DNA of 64,000 bases, taken from NCBI RefSeq assembly GCF_030936135.1, contig NC_082596.1, positions 96,270,449 to 96,334,448 of the forward strand, in the 5' to 3' direction. The notes under the pieces are model-generated. The model saw nothing but the letters and a program-made list of their open reading frames with translations, had not been told where the DNA came from and did no database searches. The stretch is from Gavia stellata. Lineage: Eukaryota; Chordata; Aves; Gaviiformes; Gaviidae. Of the stretch, positions 12,901-24,000 are shown in pieces. The position numbers were made by a program, and so were the translations under genes. Each line of letters opens with the position of its first letter. Position 1 is the stretch's first letter.

Positions 12901-13900
12901 TAAAGCCCTGTTCTTCTTGCTTTATGCAGAATAATGCTTTTGCATGTTGTAGTAGTTCCCCTTGGTACCCATCTGTTTTTATAGATCAGAAAAACAAGCA
13001 AAGCCTAAAATTGGCAGGTTGGTTTGTTTTTTAAATCAACATGCATGTTCGTGAGCAGTACTAACAATGGACACAACTTGTCAAATAGGTTTGCTGTCTG
13101 TAGCTTTCAGAGATTCCCCACACACACACACTGGGGAAAGCGTAATTATAGAGCACAGGTTTTCTTTGTCTTCAATTCGATGGGGTCAGAAAAAGTCAAT
13201 GCTCTGCAAGTGTTAAGAGATTCCCGCAGAAATGCTTCAGATCTTCTAAAAAGATGATGGTTTTAGTAGTTTAATAGATACTAACATTGATACTGGAAGT
13301 TTCTCTGACAGCTAAATTTAAGCTTTGTAAGCAGTTGGTTTTGAGGGTGGTTTATTTTGTAAAATGAACAAATGTTTGACTTTTTAAATCATTAGTTAAC
13401 AAAGCAGTATTTTAAGAAATCACCTTTTTGGTCACAATTCAAGCTGTCCTTTCCAGGGTTTGTTCTACCTAGTGTGTGGTATGCATCTGGCTTCGTCACT
13501 CAGCATTAAAAATCTTGACTATTTAACAGATAGCCAAAGATATTCACAACTTCAAATTGCATGTGCTACCGAAAGTACCAAGAGTTAATTCTGTGCATTT
13601 ATTTTAATCGAAGGGAAGCATGACGGAACTGTAAAAGGCAGAGAGTACTTCCACTGCAAACCACGACATGGTGTCTTTGTTCGTCCTGGGCGCCTCAGCA
13701 AAGCACCAGCTTCCGCAAGGAAATGGAGTAGCACTTCACGGTCTCAGGCATCTTCCACTTCAGAGAAACGGAAAAGTTCTGTGCTTCAAGGCTCATCATC
13801 CACTCCTAAAACAGGAGGAGAAGTCCTCTGCCATTCAGGAGATGCAGCAGCCTCTGCTTTTTCTAGGAAACAGGAAAACAGGAAATCTTGGATTAACTGA
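784..13900 (+). CDS. KIF13A: KIF13A, C-terminal part (kinesin-3 family motor, tail region), partial at 5' end
   Basis: Kinesin-3 plus-end motor that carries endosomal and Golgi-derived cargo on microtubules; only the cargo-binding tail is in the window. Coding exons read from the sequence: 784-936, 1350-1427, 1975-2022, 2466-2577, 3526-3677, 4220-4324, 11609-12713, 13614-13900. They total 2040 nt (679 codons plus TGA) with all phases agreeing. Recognisable blocks include [19 protein letters not shown] (about 864-920), [20 protein letters not shown] in the fifth exon, and the Ser-rich stretch [20 protein letters not shown] in the large exon. These match human KIF13A as I remember it better than KIF13B. 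Unlike human KIF13A, the protein ends in a CAP-Gly domain. The motor, FHA and first coiled-coil regions lie upstream of position 1. The first acceptor could be 784 or 791. The first visible intron has a GC donor. The paralogue KIF13B is the main alternative. Confidence 0.9.
8550..10176 (+). mobile_element. CR1 LINE fragment, 5'-truncated, reverse-transcriptase region to 3' tail
   Basis: Non-LTR retrotransposon copy. A degenerate open stretch from 9071 to 9688 encodes part of CR1 reverse transcriptase: [18 protein letters not shown], then [20 protein letters not shown]. Upstream, 8550-9070 is also CR1-like ([12 protein letters not shown], then a [12 protein letters not shown]-like block) but broken by frameshifts. 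The palm motif usually read FADDT is STDNT here, so the copy is inactive. The 3' end carries the usual CR1 tail, with ...CAATTCTGTGATT near 10165-10176. It is 5'-truncated, which is usual for CR1, and lies in a KIF13A intron in the same orientation as the gene. Confidence 0.93.
11091..11149 (+). repeat. 15-bp minisatellite, about four copies
   Basis: Four consecutive near-copies of TAGTAATCAATATGT, with one or two substitutions per copy and the last one partial. It lies in the KIF13A intron. Confidence 0.85.
11609..12713 (+). other. KIF13A: KIF13A large tail exon (Ser-rich tail plus first half of CAP-Gly)
   Basis: 1105-nt exon, entered in phase 0 after TTTTGCAG and left in phase 1 at GG|GTAAGAC. 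It begins with a very acidic run ([16 protein letters not shown]), continues through a long Ser/Thr/Asp-rich disordered tail containing the [10 protein letters not shown] block shared with human KIF13A, and ends with the first half of a CAP-Gly fold (about 12590-12713: [18 protein letters not shown], then [10 protein letters not shown]). The donor splits the CAP-Gly just before its GKxDG microtubule/EB-binding motif. If the intron is not spliced, translation stops at 12749-12751, giving a broken CAP-Gly. Confidence 0.9.
13614..13900 (+). other. KIF13A: KIF13A last coding exon (second half of CAP-Gly, Ser/Lys-rich C-terminus)
   Basis: Opens after ATCGAAG with GG, completing the split glycine, followed by [14 protein letters not shown], then [14 protein letters not shown]. 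This is the second half of a CAP-Gly domain, including the GKHDG signature and the F-V-P strand. About 48 residues follow, rich in Ser, Lys and Arg with no recognised fold, before TGA at 13898-13900. The acceptor is weak in pyrimidines, but phase and homology are unambiguous. Confidence 0.9.
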
Positions 13901-16900
13901 ACTGCAGTATTTTTGCACTTACTACACGCATCACTGTATAGAAAACTTTATGGATTTTTGAAGCTATTGTACATTTTAATCTGTCAATACGGAATGTGTA
14001 TTCTCTAGAGTCTTTGACTTAATTCTCTAATTTTTTTATAAATAATATATATATTATATATATATGAATGTGTATCTATAGTTTGTCTGCCTGTGGGCAG
14101 ATACGGCTGCACACTAAAATACTGTTAAAGCTGATCTGTAGATAACTGAGGTACTGGACTATTTGTTACGCAACAACTTGGGAGATATATTTTAAACAAC
14201 AAAAACTATTTTATTGTGGAAAAACCAGGATGTAAATCCGTATTTGGAAAAAAAAAAAAGCTACGGTTTGCTGTTCTTAACTACCAAAGAACTTGTTTTA
14301 GACTGACACGTTTGCTGTTTATATCTTTCTATTGTAAATGTTTTAACTGATAACTTGGTGCCATGTTTCTTTTAGTCACAGGGCACCATGCAGCCTTATG
14401 TTCCATGTTTAAGCACACTGAAATATCCAACTGCTTCGTATTTTTTGTCTTCCTAGAGGCCTGCCACTGTGCTGACTTGGCATTGGATGGAAATCACTCA
14501 CAATGCCTGAAGCTATACGTCTGGCATTTCATATGTTAACATAAGCCAGCTGCGCAGTTCGACTGCAGAACCAGTATTACTGCAAGGGTGTGAGAGGACA
14601 ACATTTTGGGGTTGGGGGGGGTGTTGGTTTTTTGGGTGTTGGGGGGAAGCAGGGAAACAAAGAAGCAGTAAATGGATCATGACTGCAAACTTTGCACTTG
14701 TTACTTGCTGGTTGTTATCAAGATGAAATAGAACCTGCTAAAGTAATTTTAATCTGTAAAGTTTATTTTAATAATGGGAATGATGGAGGGATTTATGTCT
14801 GGTGCTCATGAATTCCTAAGAAGGTTGTTCCACATGTAGATACTGTAGATGCCTGTACAAGTGTTCTGGATATTTGTAAAGTAACACGGTAAAAAAAGAG
14901 TGAAGTGAATGGCCTGCTGTATCTGTTCTTCTTTGTTTCTTAGCAAGTGAATGATTGCGATACCTGGGACCTTACTGAAAAGCTGCTGTTCTTTCTTTGA
15001 TTGTTGTGTACAGTAAGCGGACTCTCGTATTTTACTATTTACTGTAAAGAACTGTAATTTATATACTGCCATACTGTATTTAATTGGTACAGACCTATTG
15101 TGTGTTAGAATACAGACTGTTTACTTGGGATTTAAAAAAAAAAACTGTTTTGCTTGTATTTGGTACAATTAGGTTTCATGGTCAAATAGTAAGCTGTTTC
15201 TAGCTGATGCTGCTCAGATGCAAAGCTCTTTGTAAAAATGCTGAAGGACGATATGATTGGAGTGGAAGACTGGGTGGTATTAACCTGTTCAACGCTGACT
15301 GGTTCATGCAGTGTTATGAGGAGAATAGCAGCCCCTGTGGATACACATTCCTCACCTGTTGCTTTCCCCTTGCTTCACAGGAGGGGGGGCAGAGCTGGGG
15401 AACTGCTGCCAGAGAACGAGAATGGCCTCATGTGGGTCAAGGGGAGACGGGACAAGTTCCTGGAAGAGAGACAAGACAGGCCCATTGCTAAATCTGTAAA
15501 AGCCTCAGCTGAGTACAACACAGTTGGCAGCTGGGAGGGTAATGTGCTGGAGTGGGGTGGGGTGAAGGGGGGAGTGGAGTTCAGTGTACTTGCCCTTGAC
15601 ATAGCTTTTAGTTCCTCTGAGACATGATTCTTATGTGTTAATTGATTTTGGTAAAATGAGTATCTTTGCAGAACATTTCATACTTGTGGTGTCCACCTAG
15701 AGTTGCTCTCGCTGCATTAATGATACTGCTGCTGGAGGAAATCACCATAATAGAAAAAATGCTTTATGCAGAAGTATTTTATCAGGCACAGATTATCCTA
15801 GAACACTGCCAGGTACCTACACCCAACGCCACGGTCTTCAAGTTAATTTTAGATGTCACTTTAATCTTTTTATAATGCTTCTTAGAAAATACACGCTCAT
15901 ATGTGTGTCCGTGCGCACATTTGCCTAAATACATTTGTCCAAGGCCACTACAATTTTGTAAGCTAATGTGGCCATTTTCTTATGGCAAAGATGCAGTATT
16001 TACACCAGGTTAGCATCAGCTGAACTAGGCTTTTCATGGTTTCAGACCTTTGAGAATACAGAATGCATGATTGCTTAAGATAATCACCGGAATAATTTTG
16101 TTTCTTGGGGTATACAATCTATACATGCCAGAGAAACTTAAACAAGCCAACCTACTTAGTGCTGTATGCATTTTGCATAACCTGTGCTACCCTGACTTCT
16201 GTTATTATTGAAGGACCTGTACTTTTGCAAACCTTGCATGTTCACATGCCCTGCCCTGGGTTAATTTAAAAGTTAGAAGGAGCGTATCTAATGAGTGCAA
16301 TGAGGTAACATGAAAATTGAAGGATTTTAGTTGATGTGCTTCTCTAAACTGGTACGTAAACAGAGAGGCGCTTTTTCTGTTAGTAAAGTTAGACTAGTAG
16401 TTTGCTCTCTTGAACTTTGTAATCAGTGGAAGGAAACTGTGGTGATAGTCCAACTGCATATTGCTTTTCACTGTTGGTTTTTTTCTTAACATTACCTTAA
16501 CCAGCATCTAAAATACGCTGCCTAGTAAGCAGGATGTACAATCCCTACTACGACCTTGATTTAAAAAACCAAACCACCGTCAATCATGATCCTGCACCCA
16601 TCCCTCCTTCGTCTGAGCTGCCAGAACAAACCTGTCATCTCGGTGCTTTCCCCAGTCCGGATAGAATTAACCTGATCTTGGACCATCAGGACAGTTGTGC
16701 TGTTGAATGAGATCACGCCGGCCTTTATCTTTTTTCCCTGAATGTATTAGGTGGTGTTTTTTCAAGCGTACAGGCCTTTTTGGAGACTCAGCCGGGGTGC
16801 TCGGAGAACAGCCGGTGCGGTCCAGCAAGCAGAAGCCCCCCCGTTTCATCAGTTCTGGGGTGTTCCCCCACAAAAGGCTTCCTTCCCTTCGCGGCTGGCG

Positions 16901-16950
16901 GCGGAATATTACCTGCTGTTGTGATGTGAGTAACAGAAGTGCCATGAAGC
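13901..16950 (+). other. KIF13A 3' UTR and KIF13A-SIRT5 intergenic region
   Basis: After the KIF13A stop the sequence is AT-rich and non-coding, with a TA-rich run at about 14038-14066. I saw no clear canonical AATAAA, so the transcript end is not placed. A moderately GC-rich stretch at about 15200-15630 has overlapping open frames on both strands, but none resembles a known protein. From about 16700 base composition rises toward the SIRT5 CpG island. Confidence 0.6.
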
Positions 16951-17760
16951 AGTGTCATGGATGAAACATGGGCTGCAAGCCCCTGGGAGCAACCTCTGCC
17001 TGTTCTTCCCCCCCCTTCCCTCAGGCAGCTCCCTCCCCGTGACGGGTCAGAGGCGGGAGCCGCTCCCCGCCCTGGTCAGCGGCTGATCTCGGGCTCCATC
17101 CATCCCCTCCCTGCCTTAACGCCGCCGGCAGCCCCCCTCCCGAGGGCGGGAGCTCCGCCAGCCCTCAGCGAAAGGCGAGGCCGGGGCGGAGCGATGTGAG
17201 GCCCGGCCCCGTCGCAAGGCCGGGGCGGGACGTGCGGCGCCGCACGCCTGGGCCTCAGCACCGCACAGCCGCCACCGTCGCCGGTTCCCGCCGCTGAGGT
17301 AAGTACCCCCGGCGGGGCGCGAAGCCGGGGCTTCCCCCGGGGGGCCGGGAACCGCGCGGGCGGACGGAGCCGCGCCGAGGGGGAGGCGGCGGCCGCGGCC
17401 GCCGCCTCCCCCTCGGCGCGGCTCCGTCCGCCCGCGCGGTTCCCCGTCGCCCTTCACGCAGGCGGGCAGCTGCACGTAGGCTCGCCGCCCGCCGGGGCTG
17501 GTGCCGCAGCTTCGTCCCGGGGGCGAACCCTGCTCAGGAAGGCGACTTTTGGGGTTTGCTTCTTCCCCTCCTCGAAATCCCGACAGTCGTATCCCGCGAG
17601 TGGCTTTTGCGTGAGGCGGCAAAATGGAAAAGCACCGTCGTTTCCTGCCTTGGCGAATGGATTTAAGGGCTCGGCACTCAGCTGGAAGCAAAACCAGACA
17701 AAAGCGGTCATCCCCTTTCGGGGAGGCCTCGGGTTTGAGGTGTCCGTGTTTTGCAGTGCA
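16950..17760 (+). promoter_or_regulatory. SIRT5: CpG-island promoter region and non-coding first exon of SIRT5
   Basis: Dense CpG and G/C-box sequence just upstream of the SIRT5 coding exons. A plausible non-coding exon 1 ends at 17298 (CGCTGAG|GTAAGTACC), a strong donor pairing with the acceptor at 17895 before the ATG exon. A 16-bp palindrome, CGTGCGGCGCCGCACG, sits at 17231-17246. No TATA box is obvious. The transcription start is not fixed; the island and donor are seen directly and the promoter role is inferred. Confidence 0.7.
17347..17444. repeat. Perfect 98-bp spacerless palindrome in SIRT5 intron 1
   Basis: Two 49-nt arms (17347-17395 and 17396-17444) are exact reverse complements with no spacer, centred on GGCCG|CGGCC. 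I paired every base of both arms and found no mismatch; pairing breaks at 17346/17445. It is almost entirely G+C and lies within the CpG island just after the predicted exon 1 donor. It is either a true cruciform-forming palindrome or a fold-back assembly or library artefact. Confidence 0.95.
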
Positions 17761-17895
17761 GGGGGGAAACCGAAGGTGTGGGAGAAACCCGTCCATAACG
17801 TTCGTACCTGGTTCCTTACGGAGAATTCCTTACCGGGAGCTTGCAGAAATACACTCCCTCAACGGGCCGCTTGCCTTTCATTTATTTCTTCTCAG

Positions 17896-18034
17896 GTAAC
17901 ATACTTCCGAGAGGTGCTGATGAGTCTCTTCCAACTTACCGCTAGAAGGTTGGTTTCCCAAGCGTATTGTGGATTTAAGGCTTCTTCCTCAAAGAAACAG
18001 AAGTTTTGCTTGGAAATGGCTCGTCCTAGTTCAA
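17896..18034 (+). other. SIRT5: SIRT5 exon 2: 5' UTR tail, start codon and targeting peptide
   Basis: Acceptor TTCTTCTCAG ends at 17895. The exon has 24 nt of 5' UTR, then ATG at 17920 and residues 1-38, basic and hydroxylated with few acidic residues, ending in ARPSSS as in human SIRT5. The donor is AA|GTAAGA, leaving one base that the next exon completes to Asn. A second in-frame ATG (18013-18015, in LEMARPSSS) could start a shorter form lacking most of the targeting peptide. Confidence 0.85.
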
Positions 18035-21000
18035 GTAAGACATCTTATTTGTTTGCTTTAGTACCCCGCACAGATTTTTACGCTAGATTTGAAATTCTAG
18101 AAGGTTTTGTGTAATAGGTGGAATCTATAGTTTAATTCAAAACGTTTAGAAGAGCATGAAGTTGATTTTTTTATAGGAGGAATCTATAGTTTAATTCAAA
18201 ACGTTTAGAAGAGCGTGAAGTTGATTTTTTTTTTTCCCCCCAGCTGCTAAAATTTATCCCCTATGTCCGTATTGCGTGTAGTTCCAAAAACCCTCGCGTA
18301 GTTGTCATCAGCGTGATTGCCTGGTGACGTGTTTTTAGTATTTATAATTTAGTATTTATAATTTACGCACATAAACATATGCTAGTTAATTGCATTGCCT
18401 TTTCGTAACCCTAATGGTAATAAAACTCACTCCTCATTTCGCCGTACAAGAATTACGGAGGGCCTCAAGCGTTTGTAACAACGCAGGAGCAGGGGATTGG
18501 GTAACCCCAGGAGCCCTGTTCAGTCTAATAGTAGTAAATATCCTCTTTTTGTTTGTTGGGGGGTTTTTTGGTTTTGTTTTTTAATTTGAGGATGCGCCTT
18601 AACTTGAAAACCACGCACAGAGCTTCACAGGTAGGATAGTAAAACAGCGAACAGTTGGGTAGCCAAGGTGCACTTGCTTCTCTGCCGTCTTGGGCATCAG
18701 CGTTTGGCTGCCGTCAGTGGCTGGAGGCTGGACTAGGAGAACTTTTGGCCTGATCTTTACACGTTCGAGGGCTTGTGAGGTTTGGTTTACAACAGCAGAC
18801 GGGGCATCAGAACGGTAGCGTTCTCTGCCCAGTTCTACGGCACTCGTGCTGTGCGTCTTGGGACTTCTCCAGTGACTGTCTCTCCTTATAAAAACTTCCC
18901 TACCTTTGGTTAAAAAAAACCCAAAAACAAACCACATAGTAAATTGTGAAGATTAGGGCTGTGATCAGCAGCTCGGAGTTCAGCTGGAGGCCAGTCACTA
19001 GTGGCATAGTGTAGGAGTCAACGCTGGGGCCAATATTGTTTAACACCTTTATTGGTGATCTGGATGATGGGGCAGTGTACCCTCAGCAAGTTTCTAGGTG
19101 ACACAAATCTGTGAGGAGTGGCTGATGTGCCAGAGGGCCGTGCTGCCATCCAGAGGGACCTGGGGACATGGGCTGAGAGGAACCCCATGAAGTTCAGTGA
19201 ACGGAAACGCCAAGTCCTGCCCCTGGGGAGGAAGAGCCCCAGGCACCAGGACAGGCTGGGGCCAACCCGCTGGAAAGGCCCCGGTGTCCTGGCGGACACC
19301 AAGTTGGCCGCGAGCCAGCGATGAGCCCTCGTGGCAAAGGCGGCCAGCAGCCTCCTGGGCTGCACTCGGCAGAGCATCCCCAGCGGGGCGAGGGAGGTGA
19401 TCCTTCCCCTCTGCTCAGCCCTGGTGAGACGCACCGGGAGTGCTGGGTCCTGGGCTGGGCTCCCCAGTACAGGAGAGACAAGGAGCTACTGGAGAGAGGC
19501 CAGCAAAGGGCCACAGAGGTGACTAAAGATTTGGAGCGTCTGACACACGAGGAGAGGCTGGGAGAGCTGGGACTGTTCAGCCTGGAGAAGACCAGGCTCA
19601 GGGGCATCTTATGCATAAGAATACCTGATGGGAGGGAATGAAGACAAGGCGGACTCTTCTCAGTAATGCCCAGTGACAGGACATGAGACAAATTAAAGCC
19701 TACGAGATTCCATCTGAACACAAGAAAACATTTTTTTACTGTGAGGGTGGTCAGACAGTGGAATGGGCTGTGCAGAGAGGTGGTGGAGTCTCCATCCTTG
19801 GAGATACTGAAAAGCCACCCAACTGGACGTGGTCCTGGACAATCTGCTCTGGCTGACCCTGCTTGAGCCGGGGGTTTGGACTAGGTGATCTCCAGAGGTC
19901 CCTTCCCACCTCAGCCATTCTGTGATTCTAAAATACATTGCTTTACAATTAATACCTGAGGTAAACTGGAAGAGATTTTTTTTTTTGTTTCTCTGTAGCT
20001 AACCTGATCCTTTTTAATCTTGTTTTGACTCTCAGAAAAACGCAAAGGAAATTTCTCATCTTTTTCCCAAGTTACTTTACCATGCAGGGAAAAATGGAGG
20101 GAATATACATTCAAAAATAGAAAATAAAATTGCAAACCTAGAAAATGGGCAAGATGCCTCAGAAGGAAATGCATTTTCCCAAACTACCTTAATTTTGAAG
20201 GCAATACTTGTAACTAAAAGTAATTTTCTTTCATCTCAGGATCTTACCTTACGATTAGGAAGCAAACCGTTCCTGCATGGTGGTGGCAACAGTTGTTATC
20301 AAGGTAGCATCTAGTGTGGGGTTTTAGTTTAAGGCTCTTTCACATATTGAGTACATTCATAGTTTAACACATGTTGCCCTACTGAGCTTGCTTACATGCA
20401 TTTTTTGAGGATCTCCAGGAATTGCCCTTCAAATTCCAATATACAGAAACTCAGAAACAAATCAGTATTCTGAAATTAAAGTCATAGGAGGTGTATGTGG
20501 AAGCCATTTCTGGATGCATAAGTTTGCCAGCGCTGTCTGTATGGCCTCTTATATGAAAGTATAAATGTTTGAACAGCTGTTTGTTCTTCCTCCCCACGCA
20601 TAGATATGGCTGATTTTCGAGAAGTGTTTGCCAAAGCGAAGCATATAGCCATTATCACAGGAGCCGGTGTTAGTGCGGAGAGTGGAGTTCCTACTTTCAG
20701 AGGGGCCGGAGGTTTCTGGAGAAAGTGGCAAGCCCAGGTACGTACTGGTGGCACGTGTCCGTTCAGGTGTGCTTCTCTATCCCTCAGGAAAGTGAGCATG
20801 AAGGGTGGGAAGAAGCTGGGTACCTTAGAGGGTGGAAGCGCTCCCACAGCGGTACGGCGGGGACAGAGCTCTCCCTACAGCCGCGTCTGCAGCTTTTCCC
20901 CGCGCCAGGGAGGTCTGCTTTGTGCAGCCGCAACTTCTTTTCTGTCGTTTGGTTTATCAGTTGTTTGGGAAAAACAATATTCTTGCAGACAGCTCTGGGT

Positions 21001-24000
21001 CTTTCTGCTGTCCTTGTTGTCTGGCTGCCTTGCAGCTTAGCTGTTTGCTCATCTTTTGATACCCTCGCTGTTTTCCTATCTCATGGGGCTTTTCCTGTTT
21101 TAAACTCTTAACAACCTTTTACCAAAATAACAAAGGGCAGAACCGATGATACGGACTCATCGTTTTCTTTTACTCTTGGTTTCTCCTAACACTCTTTAAA
21201 AACGTTTTAGGACTTCTTTTTCGGTTTGGGGGCAGGGTTCCTCACAGTCTTTAGCTCTCCCACAAGCTCTGTCTCTCCTGCTGGTGTGATCTTGCCAGCG
21301 TTGGGAGCCACTGGGGTGGGAGAGGAGGTGGAAGTAGACATGGCGGGGGTGGACTGGTACAGCGGCGAGCACCAAAATGTGTGAGTTGTATAGATGCCTT
21401 GTGAGTCTGATCCTGCACGGTGCTGCAGATGTTTCATGTAACCGTTACTCTGTCAGTAGCTGCTACCCCAAATGCTGCAATCACGTTTGCTTTCTTTATG
21501 GTTTTTAATCACAGCATTCATGAAAGATTTGATGAAGTTAGAAAGGGGTCAGAGAGATGAGATTTTCAAGATGGTTTGAATCTAAAGATGCGTTTTTTCT
21601 TTCAGTGACTATCAATTCAAATAAAGCATGCGTGTCTATAAATGCCTGGTCCTTCTACATCAGAAAGCTTGCATTCAGCATTTTTGTATCAGTAGAATTG
21701 GGCATTGAAGCATTAGACTGAACTACTCTTCATTTTTAAAAAAGATAAGGCAAAATTAAAATTAGCATGAAAAGTATAGGTTAGATTTTACCGGCACACA
21801 AAAGACACAACATTAGACTTTGGTTTTGACAATGCCTGTAATTTGGCTTCTGTTACACTTAAATTAAGGCAGAAAAGAAATCGCTAGCAAAGGAAATATA
21901 TCCACACGATTCTGAGTTTTATGACTCCTGTGGGAAAAGAGAGTTTTGAATGCCAAAAATCCTGTGCATTGAAATATCTCATCTTTGTGCTGTACTAAAC
22001 TCCTAACAGTTTGGTAGGGCAGCACAGAGTAAGGTCCGAGTGTACTATGTAAAACCATGTACCGCGCTATTGGTATCAGTTATTTCCTCATTTGGTAAGA
22101 TACTTTGACTTGTCACCCTCGTAAGGGCTATTGAACTATATTCTTGCATCTGGTTATAAATAATCTGCTGTTGATTATCTTGTTAGGCTGGTAGCAGTGT
22201 AAATGGCAGTAGCCTAGCAGGCTTCATCTGGGAGGGGGAATTTTCTTGCCCTTTTGTTGGTAGAATGAACTGTTCCATCTTTTCCCAGGAGCTGGCTACT
22301 CCAGAGGCTTTTGCACGAAACCCTTCTCGTGTGTGGGAATTCTACCATTACCGCCGGGAGGTGATGTTGAGTAAACATCCAAATCCTGCGCATATCGCCA
22401 TTGCAGAGTGCGAAAAGCGACTGAGCAAGCAAGGAAGGAGCGTTGTGGTCATTACTCAGAATATTGATGAACTACACAGAAAGGCAGGCACAAAGCACCT
22501 CTTAGAAATTCATGGTAAGAATCAGCTTACCTGTCTGCTACAGGCCAGCAAACATGGTGGGGGAGAAGAGAAAGCAGGAGAAATATTGGGAGAAAAGAAC
22601 GTTACCTTTAAAATAAAAGCTTGCATGAAGTTATTTACAGCATCACCCTGCTTGCTTTTGGAAGTTGTTTCAGGTACTTCATAGCCTCTCTTTATTTCTC
22701 ATCTTTCTATTTTAATGGATTCTGACAGTACACATGAACTGGTTCTCCCTTCCCGCTTGCTCAGTTTTGCCTCAGATCCACTTGAATACATGTGGATAGT
22801 GACACTTGGCTGATTTCGCTTAGAAAAGGGGAAAAGAATCTGTCAGGACTTCCACTGTGTGGTAGTGGTGGTGCCGCACCAGTACTGCCACCAGTAAAAG
22901 GTGTGTTGGCAAGACTGGTCTCACCAGTCCTGGTGCTTTCCCTCTGTCCTGTCCTGTCTTTCAGAGGCCCACCTGTGCCGTCCTTGGCTACAGCAGGAAG
23001 AAGGGGCTGGAAATGGCTGAGATTCCCTTGCCTTTCTCTCCTACACCCCGTGGCACTCCCTCTCTCTTCCCTGTAGTTAGCAGCATTACTCGCTCCCGCC
23101 CTCTCTCCCGCAAAGTGCCAGAGGAGCACAAGGCAGGTGCAGCGTGCAGGGGTCAGAGGGGCTTTTGGATTTGAGGAAATACATTACGGGGGTGGAGAGA
23201 ATGAGGGTGAGGAGGCCCTTCTCCATCCTCTGAGGTGCCTTCACCCCTCAGACCCTGCCGCAGAGTGGAAGTCTCCCAGGACAAAGTCCCGTCCTGGTCC
23301 TCCAGCACTGTGATGCTTCTTAACTTAAGTATGATGAAAGGTTTAAATGGGATTTCCCACCGCTATTTTGTGATCTGGACACAGGAAGCCTGCACAAATA
23401 GTTTTGCAGTTGTGGATCCAAGGGTAAAGCCTTGGGTATAGTTTAATTTTGATTATCCTTATTCTTTACAAAATAGAAACAATTTTAAACTCTTGGTAAT
23501 AGTGCACATCTCTACAGCACGTTACTAACTCTACAAAAGTTTTGGAGTTGGGGAGTTTGTATAAAACAAAATAGCATTAACCAGCATATGGGGGGTTTTT
23601 TAGAAAATGTTTCTGGTTTAAGGGAAGAAACAATAAGCAGAAATCGTCTCCCTCAGTGGTATTTTAAATAATGATTCTCTTCTGAAATACTGTTACGAGG
23701 CTATGTATGACTCATGTCATGAGGTAGAACAAGGTGATAAATCATAGTTTAGAGGGACTGTTGCTGTAGTTCACTGCAGCTGTTCAGCTGAAAGGGCTGC
23801 GTCTGTCTTTCCTGGCCCCGGTCAGTGCTGAACTATGGTGCTGGTCACCTCGGGTGGCTGAACAAAAGCGTGTGTGTAAATAGCATTTCATTCATAACGC
23901 TGCTGGGTTTCAATAATTGGCTGTGACGTTCCTGCAGTAAGTCACCCACAAGGTATAGCCTTCAAAGTCCAATAAAGGCCGTCCGGATAAACACAACCAC

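Noticed and set aside
784-13900. Assignment to KIF13B because of the CAP-Gly domain
   Set aside because: The tail blocks ([14 protein letters not shown]-type, [39 protein letters not shown]) fit human KIF13A as remembered. The CAP-Gly is treated as retained rather than diagnostic of KIF13B.
15207-15627. Overlapping open frames of 94 and 129 codons between KIF13A and SIRT5
   Set aside because: No known protein, no conserved motif, and competing frames on both strands; not enough to call a gene.
17116-17796. 226-codon minus-strand open frame opposite the SIRT5 promoter
   Set aside because: Same GC-island effect; it spans the palindrome and has no recognisable domain. A bidirectional transcript is possible but not supported.
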